64,000 nt of DNA, taken from the NCBI RefSeq assembly GCF_000720455.1, contig NZ_JOAK01000016.1, positions 186,001 to 250,000 of the forward strand. Reading direction: 5' to 3'. Each line of letters starts with the position of its first letter. Position 1 is the first letter of the stretch. Positions 57,232 through 64,000 of the stretch are shown in pieces. The translations under genes were made by a program, and so were the position numbers. The notes beneath the pieces were generated by a model that was not told the origin of the DNA, made no database searches, and saw only the letters and a program-made list of their open reading frames with translations. The stretch comes from Streptomyces virginiae. GTDB taxonomy: Bacteria > Actinomycetota > Actinomycetes > Streptomycetales > Streptomycetaceae.

Positions 57232-57670
57232 TGCACGTCCTCATTTCGGCGCGCGGTCGATCGGACTGTCCAAGTCGCCATTTCAGAGCTTTCTCTTCCG
57301 GTGGTCGCGGCCCGGGAACGCGCAGCGCGACGCATCGGCACGCGACGACGTGCCGTAAGTGGTGACATAGATGAGAAGGTGCCGGGGCCGCAATCGGGCA
57401 CGCCGACAAGGGGGCTGCTCAGCAGCCGTGTGCTACACGACCCGGAGCCCAGGCGATCTGGTGTGCGAGGCGAATCAGGCCGGAGATGGTCGACATCCGG
57501 TTTCGCCTCCTTCCAGCAGCTCACGAGCGGGTGCGGTCGAAGTTACGTTGCCGCGGCTTCATCGGTCAAGCACAGGCCGGTGGATTCCACGAAAGCCCGC
57601 CACCGCGACCGGCCGGTATTCGTACGCGAAACCAGTGGCGGACCGCCCCAGGTTCCCTTCGGCGGCGGCG
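57232..57670. promoter_or_regulatory. Leader/promoter region of the xdh operon with a possible leader peptide
   Basis: 439 bp without an annotated gene. It holds a 25-codon ORF with a strong ribosome site (57419-57496), a hairpin at its stop codon and the region GGCACGTCGTCGCGTGCC (~57340-57357), another hairpin, in the transcribed direction. The rest shows nothing recognisable. Confidence 0.5.
57419..57496 (-). CDS. Candidate 25-aa leader peptide upstream of xdhA
   Basis: Start ATG (57496) with a perfect GGAAGGAGG nine bases upstream, then MSTISGLIRLAHQIAWAPGR followed by VAHGC. The stop overlaps the palindrome GGCTGCT-C-AGCAGCC. A short ORF plus hairpin ~190 bp before xdhA fits translation-coupled attenuation, but it may be chance or a small protein. 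Confidence 0.4.
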   Translation of the reverse strand: MSTISGLIRLAHQIAWAPGRVAHGC

Positions 57671-59152
57671 TCAGGGCGCGGCCGCGGGGTGCGGGCACCC
57701 CGGCAGCGACGGCCGGTCCTTGGTCCGTACGGCCGGTAGCCACGCCGCGGACGGCGCGGAGCCGGCCGGGAGACGGACGCGGAACCAGCGGGTGGATTGC
57801 CGGTCCTCCTCGTCGATGATGGGCCGGCCGTCGGCCAGCTCGCATTCGGCGGCGAGGACGTCGCCGTGCCACACCCGGGTCGCCACGACGTTCTGCGCGG
57901 CGTACGGCTTACGGGGATCGATCGCCAGGCCCAGGCTGCACTGAGGGTCCCGCTCGGCCCGCTCCTGGCAGCCCCGCTCCGCGTTGAACACCCGGACCGC
58001 GCCCGTCGCCACGCCCGTACGGCCGGGCGGTGCGTACGAGCCCGCCGCGCGCACCCCGTCCGCGCACAGGGCCGCCCCGGCGATGCCGCAGAGCGCGGTG
58101 GCCAGTACGGCGGCGCGGGCCCGGCCGCCGTGCCGCCTTCCAGCCCCCGGCGCCGTCCGCGTCACCGGTGTCTCCTGCCGGGCGGCGCGGATACGGGCGA
58201 GCAGGCTGTCGGCGGTGTGCGGGGCGCGCGCCGCGTGCGTCGGGGCGAGGCAGTCGGCGGCCAGGTCGCGCCAGAACGGCGGCAGCGCGTGGTCCAGGCG
58301 CAGCGGGGCCCGGCCCGCGCCGTACTCCTGGACCGCCGCGCCCCGTGCCACGGGGGTGGCGCCGGTGAAGGGCGAGCCCCCGGACGTGAACACCTCGTGG
58401 ATGACGACGCCCAGCGCCCAGATGTCGGCGGTCGGCCGCACCAGTACGCCCAGTTCCCCCAGGGGCGCCCGCCAGCGCTCGGGCGGGAGGTAGTCCAGGG
58501 TGCCCATGGGCGGCGCGTAACCGTGCGTCCCCGTCAGCTCGGTGGCGAGGCCGAAGTCCGAGAGCTTCACGGAGCGGTCCGCGCCCAGCAGGACGTTCTC
58601 CGGCTTGAGATCGGCGTGGACCCAGCCCGAGCGGTGGAGGTGGGAGAGCCCCTCGCAGATCTCCGCGATCAGCCGGCCGCGGTCGGCCTCGGGCACCCCG
58701 GCGTCGACGAATTCCCGCAGACTGGCCGCGGCCCTTTCCATGACCAGCACGATCGCCCCGTCGAGGGAGGGCCGGTCCGGTGCGGAGAGCACGAAGGTGT
58801 CCAGGAACCCGATCAGCCGGGGATGCCCGAGCCGGCGGCCGAGTTCGACCTCGCGGCGGGCGGACTCCACGATCCTGCGCGCCTGGCGCGGCGCGAGAGC
58901 GGCGGTCGGCATGATCTTGAGCGCGACCTCGGCGGGGCCCGGACCGGTGCCGGCGGGGGTGCCGACTGATCGCGCGCCGACCGGCCGCCCGCCGGCCGAA
59001 CGCGCGCCGGCCGGTCGCGCCGCGTAGACCGTGGACCAGCCTCCGGACCCGATCAGCCCGGTGACCACCCAGCCCCCCACCCGGTAGCCGGGCGGGAGCA
59101 GGTCCGTGCGGTCGCACTCCGTCGTACCGCCCAGGCCCAGCGGCGGTGTCAT
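57671..59152 (-). CDS. Serine/threonine protein kinase, Hanks-type, with one TM segment
   Basis: The 493-aa product has the glycine loop GSGGWSTV (~35-42), nucleotide Lys79 in VALKI, catalytic loop HADLKPEN (179-186; Ala replaces the usual Arg), DFG (199-201) and TADIWALGVVIHEV. A TM segment is at ~340-358, followed by an outside domain of ~130 residues with two Cys pairs (RGCQERA, DPQCSL, AECELA and LPGCPH), a septum-formation-like arrangement that could be an extracellular sensor. Start ATG overlaps the FHA gene stop. The HAD loop suggests an RD-independent kinase. Confidence 0.92.
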   Translation of the reverse strand: MTPPLGLGGTTECDRTDLLPPGYRVGGWVVTGLIGSGGWSTVYAARPAGARSAGGRPVGARSVGTPAGTGPGPAEVALKIMPTAALAPRQARRIVESARREVELGRRLGHPRLIGFLDTFVLSAPDRPSLDGAIVLVMERAAASLREFVDAGVPEADRGRLIAEICEGLSHLHRSGWVHADLKPENVLLGADRSVKLSDFGLATELTGTHGYAPPMGTLDYLPPERWRAPLGELGVLVRPTADIWALGVVIHEVFTSGGSPFTGATPVARGAAVQEYGAGRAPLRLDHALPPFWRDLAADCLAPTHAARAPHTADSLLARIRAARQETPVTRTAPGAGRRHGGRARAAVLATALCGIAGAALCADGVRAAGSYAPPGRTGVATGAVRVFNAERGCQERAERDPQCSLGLAIDPRKPYAAQNVVATRVWHGDVLAAECELADGRPIIDEEDRQSTRWFRVRLPAGSAPSAAWLPAVRTKDRPSLPGCPHPAAAP

Positions 59153-59961
59153 CGCTCGGCCTGCCGCTCCCGCCCGCGAGCCCCCGTCAGGGGCGGCAAC
59201 AGCGCGAGGTGTTCCTCCCGTACGAGCCCGAACCGCAGCGCGAGCCCGACGACCTCCTCCCGCTTGCCGTTGCGGCGTTCGCCCTTGCCGTGCTCGGCGG
59301 GGCCGTCCGGGACGCCGATGCGGAGCTTCTCGTCGGCGAGGTAGTCGATGTGCGAGCTGACCGCCCGCGCGGTGAGCGCGCCGCAGGCGGGGTGCGACCT
59401 GAGCCGCTCGACGATCTGCGGAGTGGTGGGTACCGCCACGCGGGACTGGTCGCGCAGGCGCGGTTCGCAGAGCGCGACGAGGACGAGGAAGTAGGTGGCC
59501 GTCTCGTCCAGGGAGTACGCGGTGACCGTGTGGTTGCCCCAGGGGACGCCCATGGCCTCCGGGTCCAGATAGACGTGGTCGGGGGCGAACACCTGGAAGG
59601 AGACGGGAACGTCGCCGCGTGTGGGCAGCACCACGCGCGAGAACTCGAACGGGATGGGCGCCCCGACGCGTCGCGGCGCAACCCTCAGGTATTCCCCCGC
59701 TCCCTCCGGGTTCTCCACCAGATAGCTGTGGGTGCTGCTGTGGTTCGTCAGCTGCCAGTGGTCGTCGGTCACGCGGATCTCCCCGGCGAGCCGGGAGATC
59801 GCCGCGTCGTCGAGGCGCAGCTCGACGGGGACCGTCGCGGAGCCCCGCCCGAAACGGGCGACCTCGCCCGGGCCGAGCCGCAGGGTCACCGGGTCGCCGC
59901 ACGGTGCGCCGCCGTCGGTGCCGCCGCTTCCCCGCGGCAGATGGACGACTACGCCGCTCAC
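59149..59961 (-). CDS. FHA-domain protein, kinase partner
   Basis: The 270-aa product has an FHA domain (~30-120) with the pattern VARFGRGS (Gly-Arg loop), ISRLAGEIRVTDDHWQLTNH (S-R...H core) and Asn of the N-S-T turn. FHA domains bind phosphothreonine. The rest is helical and includes an HTH-like stretch (TTPQIVERLRSHPACGALTA). GTG start at 59961 and ATGA overlap with the kinase gene imply a kinase-reader unit. Confidence 0.85.
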   Translation of the reverse strand: MSGVVVHLPRGSGGTDGGAPCGDPVTLRLGPGEVARFGRGSATVPVELRLDDAAISRLAGEIRVTDDHWQLTNHSSTHSYLVENPEGAGEYLRVAPRRVGAPIPFEFSRVVLPTRGDVPVSFQVFAPDHVYLDPEAMGVPWGNHTVTAYSLDETATYFLVLVALCEPRLRDQSRVAVPTTPQIVERLRSHPACGALTARAVSSHIDYLADEKLRIGVPDGPAEHGKGERRNGKREEVVGLALRFGLVREEHLALLPPLTGARGRERQAER

Positions 59962-60266
59962 CGTTCCCCCTGTTCCACGCGTCGCACTTGTCGGACGAGC
60001 GGAACGATACTCATCTCGCGGGGGAGTTCACCGGCGTACTTCGGCCACTTCGGCCGGGGCCCCGGACGGGGGTGGCGGCTCGCGGTCGCCGGCGGCCGGG
60101 GCGCCGGGACCCGGCCCGCCGCGACGGGCGCGGTGGCCTCGCCGCGAGCCGCCCACAGTGGGCAAAGTCACCGTGTCACAAGGGGCGGAACGCCGCTTGC
60201 GGGGCTTCCCGGCGCGTCCTCGCCCCCTGATTTCCCCGTGCGGTTGGCGAGATCCGGACTGCCTGG
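59962..60266. other. Intergenic region, nothing recognised
   Basis: 305 bp between the FHA start and the propeller-glycosidase stop. It should contain the promoter of the FHA-kinase operon. I see a GC-rich hairpin-prone stretch but no clear element. Confidence 0.4.
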
Positions 60267-62300
60267 TCAGAGCGCGGGACCGCCCGGCGCCAAGGGCGCG
60301 ACCGTGCGATCGCCGAAGGCCGTCCACGGCCGCCATCCGCCGTTGGGCCGTTCCTGGACGCGGGTCCGCAGCCGGCCCTCGGCGGTCACGGCGAAGACGT
60401 GGGTCCGGCCGGCCGGGTCGAGCACGGCGGTGGGCGTGGCGGCGAGCCGGACGCCGGGCTCGCCGAACTCCCCGCCGGGAGCCGGGTCCCCGCCCGGAGC
60501 GACCTGCCAGCGGTGGCTCAGCCGGGCGCCGCCGGGCGTCAGGGAGAACGCCTCCAGCCGGCCGTCGGCGTTGACGGACAGCGCCGGAGCGGCCGCGCTC
60601 CAGCCGAACATCGGCAGCCATGCGTCCCAGCCGCCGCTCGGCACGGTCTGCCGCCGGTGGAAGGTTCCCACGCCCGACGGCCCGATCGCGGCGACGGTGA
60701 GCCGGCCGCTGCCGTCCCGCGCCACCCGCGGGGCCGCGCCGGCCGCCGTGCCGAACCGGTGCCAGGCTGCGGTCCAGGGACCGCCCGGGGCCTCCTGCCA
60801 CCGGTGGTCGATCGCGGCGCCGCCGGGGGCGAGGACGAACGCCTCCAGCCGGCCGTCGGCGTTGGCCGCGACCACCGGTGGCGCGGCGGCCGGCCCGCCG
60901 AATCCGGGCTCCCAAGGCTCCCAGGCCGGTGTCCCGGCTGCGCGCTGTCGGCGCCGCGCGACGCCGGCGCCGCCGGGGCTCAGGGCGAAGACCTCCAGCC
61001 GGCCGTCGGCGTCACGGGCCACGGCGGGGGCGGCTCCGGCCGGGCCGCCGAACTCCTCCCAGCCGTACCAGCCACCGTCCGGCCGCTGTACCCGGTGGTG
61101 CAGGTTCACCCCGCCCGGGGCGAGCGAGAAGACCTCCAGCCGGCCGTCGGCGTTGCGGCCGAGGGCCGGTACGGCGCCGGCCGGCCCGCCGAAGGTCTCC
61201 CACTGCGACCAGGTGTCGGCGTCCGGGTCGAGCTGGACCCGCCGCAGCATCGACAGGTCCGAGGCGTCGAGGGCGAACACCGTCAGGCGGCCGTCGGCGT
61301 CGAGCCCGGCCACCGGATTGTCCGGGCTCTGCCACGGCGCTGGCGTGTCCCGCCAGTGCAGGGGCGCCACGTACAGCCCGTGCCGGAACCAGCCCGCGGC
61401 GGTGGCGTACCACCTCGCACCGTCGGAGACCACCTCGACGGCGTGACCGGGCACGTGCCCCGCGTATCCGGCGAGGTCGAAGTGGAAGGGGTCCCGGGAC
61501 GCCAGCACGTCGGTGCCCTCGTAACCGCCCCGCGGCCCGACGAACAGGTAGTACCAGCCGCCCCGTTCGACGACGTACGGCGACTCCGTGACCGACACGG
61601 TCGCGTCGGTGCTCGCGTCGGTGAACGCGACCCCCGCCCCGCTCCAGCGCAGGAGGTCGGCGGACCGGCGGTGGGCCACGACGTGGTGGCCGCCCGAGCC
61701 CGTGAGTTCGGTGTAGTACATGACCCACTCGCCGCCGACCCGCAGCACCATCGGGTCACGCGCCGCGAGCCCCCGGAACAGCGGGCCGGACGGCTCACGC
61801 GTCCAGGTGAACAGGTCGGTGGACGTGGCGAGGTTGATCGCGGCGCCCCGCGCGCCACCCGCGGCGTAGAACATCCAGAACCTGCCGTCCGCCTCCACGA
61901 CGTGCGGCGCCCACAGGTGTTCCTCGCCGAAGTAGGACGGGTCGACGGTGAGCGCGTCGGGGTGGGTGGTCCACGGTCCGTGCGGGCTCGGCGCGGAGGC
62001 GTGGGCGAAGGCTGTCTCCGCCGAGCTGTCCGGGGATTCGCCGCGCGGTGCGCTGTTGCCGACGATGCCGAACAGGTGCCAGCGGCCGCCGGCCTTGATC
62101 AGCGTGTGGTCGTTGAGATAGCGGGGGCCGGCGGCGGTGGACGGGTCGTGGACGTACGCGAAGGGCCCCGCCCCGACCCACTGCGGGGGCGGGATCTCCC
62201 CGGCGCCGGTTCCGGTCGTGGCCCGGGCGGCGCCCAGGAACGGGAGCGCGCCCGCGCCGGCGGCACCCTTCATCAGGGTCCGCCTGCTGATCGGAAGCAT
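60267..62300 (-). CDS. Secreted GH43-like glycosidase with seven-repeat propeller domain
   Basis: The 677-aa product has a twin-arginine-like signal (ISRRTLMKGAAGAGALPFLG). Residues ~35-340 form a five-bladed-type GH43/GH32 fold with candidate catalytic residues in YLNDHTLIKAGGRWHLFG (Asp), AARDPMVLRVGGEWVMYYT (Asp) and VTESPYVVERGGWYYLFVG (Glu). Residues ~345-677 carry seven repeats of the type NADGRLEVFSLAPGG...HRVQ...GGW, like PLL/tectonin seven-bladed lectin propellers. It likely acts on a polysaccharide outside the cell with the propeller as sugar binder. Substrate unknown. It follows the M23 gene by 65 bp. Confidence 0.85.
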   Translation of the reverse strand: MLPISRRTLMKGAAGAGALPFLGAARATTGTGAGEIPPPQWVGAGPFAYVHDPSTAAGPRYLNDHTLIKAGGRWHLFGIVGNSAPRGESPDSSAETAFAHASAPSPHGPWTTHPDALTVDPSYFGEEHLWAPHVVEADGRFWMFYAAGGARGAAINLATSTDLFTWTREPSGPLFRGLAARDPMVLRVGGEWVMYYTELTGSGGHHVVAHRRSADLLRWSGAGVAFTDASTDATVSVTESPYVVERGGWYYLFVGPRGGYEGTDVLASRDPFHFDLAGYAGHVPGHAVEVVSDGARWYATAAGWFRHGLYVAPLHWRDTPAPWQSPDNPVAGLDADGRLTVFALDASDLSMLRRVQLDPDADTWSQWETFGGPAGAVPALGRNADGRLEVFSLAPGGVNLHHRVQRPDGGWYGWEEFGGPAGAAPAVARDADGRLEVFALSPGGAGVARRRQRAAGTPAWEPWEPGFGGPAAAPPVVAANADGRLEAFVLAPGGAAIDHRWQEAPGGPWTAAWHRFGTAAGAAPRVARDGSGRLTVAAIGPSGVGTFHRRQTVPSGGWDAWLPMFGWSAAAPALSVNADGRLEAFSLTPGGARLSHRWQVAPGGDPAPGGEFGEPGVRLAATPTAVLDPAGRTHVFAVTAEGRLRTRVQERPNGGWRPWTAFGDRTVAPLAPGGPAL

Positions 62301-62365
62301 GGTCTCTCCAGACGGACGGACGGACTGAGGGACTGACGGGGCGGGCGGGGCGGCGCGGGCGTGGG

Positions 62366-63880
62366 TCAGTCGAGGGCCGGGCCGGCCTTGTCGTTGACCC
62401 ACACCCACTCCGACCAGGTCGCGAACCCGGTCTGCCATTTGTGGTAGGTGCCGGCGCGGCCGGCACCGAAGACCTCGATGCGGCCGTCGGCGTTGGCGGC
62501 CGCCGTGACCTCGGTCCCGCCGGTGCCGAAGACGGCCCACTCGCCGTAGGGGGCGTTCGGGGCGGTCTGCCAGGTGTGCATCGCGGTGGCGGAGTTGACG
62601 GCGAAGACCTCCACGCGGCCGTCCGGGCTGCGTTCGCTGGTGAGCTGCGCGTCCGTGGGGCCGCCGGTCGGCTCCCACTGCGACCAACTCGCCTGTCCGG
62701 TCTGGTATTTGTGGAACACGCCCACCGGTCCGGAGGCGAAGACCTCCAGGCGGCCGTCGGCGTTGTGGTCGACGGTCAGGTCGTGGCCGCCACCACCGAA
62801 GTCCTCCCACGCCGACCATCCGCCACTTGGGGCCGTCTGGTACTGGTGCCTGAAGGTGGCGCCGTTCAGCGCGAACACCTCCAGACGACCGTCCGGTGCC
62901 TTCTCCATCTCGACACGGCTGTCGGCGGGGCCGCCGGCGGGCTCCCACTCGGACCAGCCGCCGTTCGCAGCCGTCTGGTACCGGTGGAAGAGCCCGACCG
63001 GGCCGGAGGCGTAGACCTCGATGCGGCCGTCGGCGTTCACGCCGGCCGCGGTGTCCTTCCCGCCGCCTCCGAAGGTCTCCCAGTTGGACCAGCCGCCCGA
63101 CGGGGACAGCTGCCAGCGGTGCTGGAAGGTGCTCCCGTTGACGGCGAACACCTCCAGGCGCCCGTCCGCGTTCGGCGCGACGGCCAGCTCGGCGCCGCCG
63201 CCCGGTCCGCCGATCGGCTCCCAGGCCGACCAGTTGCCGTTCACCTCCTGCTGCCAGGCGTGGTGCACGCCGTCGGCGCCGGCCGCGAACACCTCCAGGC
63301 GTCCGTCCGCCGACCGTGCCGAAACCACCCGGCCCGACTCGGCCGGATACACCGGCGGCCTGGGCCGCGGACCGCTGCCCGGGGTGCAGGGCAGAACGAC
63401 GCCGCGCTCCGCGAGGTGGGCCTCGGGGTCGATGCCGTAGGAGGTGGACGGGTCTCCCCAGATCCGCAGGTGCAGGTGCGGGCCGGTGGAGTTCCCCTCG
63501 GCGCCCATCAGCGCGATCTGCTGGCCGGCCACGACGCGGTCGCCGACGGAGACGTCCCGCCGGGACATGTGCCCGTACTCGGAGATCCTCCCGTCGGGGT
63601 GCTGGACGCGGATCCACTGGCCGTAGTCGCCGGTGTACCCGGAGATGGTCACCTCACCGTCGCCCACCGCGTAGATCGGCGTCCCGACGCTGTTGGCGAT
63701 GTCGACGCCGTTGTGGCCGCTGTGGAAGTGCTGGGACACGAAACCGGCCGCCGGGCACGCCGCGGTGAGCTCGGCGGGCCGGGCGGCGGCCGGAGTCGTG
63801 GTCACCACCACGGCCGGCAGCAGGGCGGCTGTCGCCGCGAGAACACAGTTCAGTGCGCGTCGGAATGGTCCTGGAAACAC
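62366..63880 (-). CDS. Secreted M23 peptidase with seven-repeat propeller domain
   Basis: The 504-aa product has a signal peptide (RRALNCVLAATAALLPAVVV, cleavage near AAA). The M23/LytM zinc peptidase domain (~40-160) has the metal motifs HSGHNGVDIAN and HLHLRI, and G-x-G segments AVGDGEVTISG. Residues ~185-504 contain seven repeats (for example NADGRLEVFASGPVGVFHKY, then WSQWEPTGGP), the same family as in the next gene. It cuts peptidoglycan cross-links or other Gly peptides in the envelope. GTG start has GGGGGAGGAG upstream. Confidence 0.92.
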   Translation of the reverse strand: MFPGPFRRALNCVLAATAALLPAVVVTTTPAAARPAELTAACPAAGFVSQHFHSGHNGVDIANSVGTPIYAVGDGEVTISGYTGDYGQWIRVQHPDGRISEYGHMSRRDVSVGDRVVAGQQIALMGAEGNSTGPHLHLRIWGDPSTSYGIDPEAHLAERGVVLPCTPGSGPRPRPPVYPAESGRVVSARSADGRLEVFAAGADGVHHAWQQEVNGNWSAWEPIGGPGGGAELAVAPNADGRLEVFAVNGSTFQHRWQLSPSGGWSNWETFGGGGKDTAAGVNADGRIEVYASGPVGLFHRYQTAANGGWSEWEPAGGPADSRVEMEKAPDGRLEVFALNGATFRHQYQTAPSGGWSAWEDFGGGGHDLTVDHNADGRLEVFASGPVGVFHKYQTGQASWSQWEPTGGPTDAQLTSERSPDGRVEVFAVNSATAMHTWQTAPNAPYGEWAVFGTGGTEVTAAANADGRIEVFGAGRAGTYHKWQTGFATWSEWVWVNDKAGPALD

Positions 63881-64000
63881 GGGACGCTCCTCCCCCTCGG
63901 CGGTCCGGGCGTGCGAACGGTCTGGAAGGTAGCAACGGCGCCGGACCGCGAGCCCCCGGAAGCTTCCGGACTGACAGCGGGCAGCCGGTCCGCTAGGGAG
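63881..64000. promoter_or_regulatory. Upstream region of the M23 gene with a perfect 14-bp palindrome
   Basis: Contains CCGGAAGCTTCCGG (63956-63969), a perfect palindrome ~80 bp before the GTG, a possible regulator site. Confidence 0.4.

Overview
The window looks like a chromosomal stretch of a Streptomyces-type actinomycete. GC content is very high throughout, many genes start with GTG, translational coupling through ATGA/GTGA overlaps is common, and the gene set is typical of the group (SpoIIE-type phosphatase with a HATPase domain, SAV_915-like small protein, kdp operon with kdpF, a second-type enolase next to a MarR regulator, actinobacterial XdhABC, secreted seven-repeat propeller proteins). 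I saw no tRNA, rRNA, CRISPR array or transposase gene.

Region 1 (1-22634) is the most unusual part: an island of NTPases read outward from a Crp/Fnr-type regulator. The leftward operon (11624 to beyond 1) encodes a two-TM coiled-coil membrane protein, a small MotB/ExbD/ZorB-like protein with an Asp at the start of its single TM helix, a dynamin-like GTPase of 878 aa, an Hsp70/actin-fold ATPase of 1156 aa, two proteins I cannot place and a partial TM/coiled-coil protein. The large GTPase plus the actin-fold ATPase recall the SrfC/SrfB pair. The rightward operon (13034-21605) encodes a truncated Hsp70-type ATPase, two small P-loop GTPases, a protein with a long disordered tail, and two dynamin-family GTPases (one with a membrane hairpin, one without). 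A nucleotide-cyclase-like protein converges on its end. My reading is a membrane-associated, cyclic-nucleotide-linked GTPase/ATPase machine; this is inference.

Region 2 (22790-36750) is a mixed region with signs of rearrangement: a secreted protein with an internally duplicated domain, a methyltransferase and PP2C phosphatase operon, a delta-60-repeat/RTX-type secreted protein, a MarR regulator with what look like matching operators before itself and the next operon (membrane protein plus NmrA-like reductase), a gene remnant next to a lower-GC inserted gene, a sugar-type binding lipoprotein, a frameshifted gene and a TPR protein. Two copies of a ~80 bp inverted-repeat element and two short dispersed repeats lie here, and three genes end inside such repeats.

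Region 3 (36926-51569) holds metabolism and regulation: kdp potassium ATPase (small ORF-kdpF-kdpA-kdpB-kdpC, no kdpDE), a truncated APC permease ending in a strong hairpin, enolase and a divergent MarR gene with three regularly spaced palindromes, SAV_915-like gene and lysA, a universal stress protein, a membrane protein, a phosphotransferase, an FAD monooxygenase and a GntR-TetR fusion regulator.

Region 4 (51573-64000) holds a methyltransferase, an xdhA-xdhB-xdhC operon whose xdhC end is destroyed by a long G/C homopolymer tract (probably an assembly artefact), an FHA protein plus Ser/Thr kinase pair, and two secreted enzymes (GH43-like and M23 peptidase), each carrying seven copies of the same propeller repeat.
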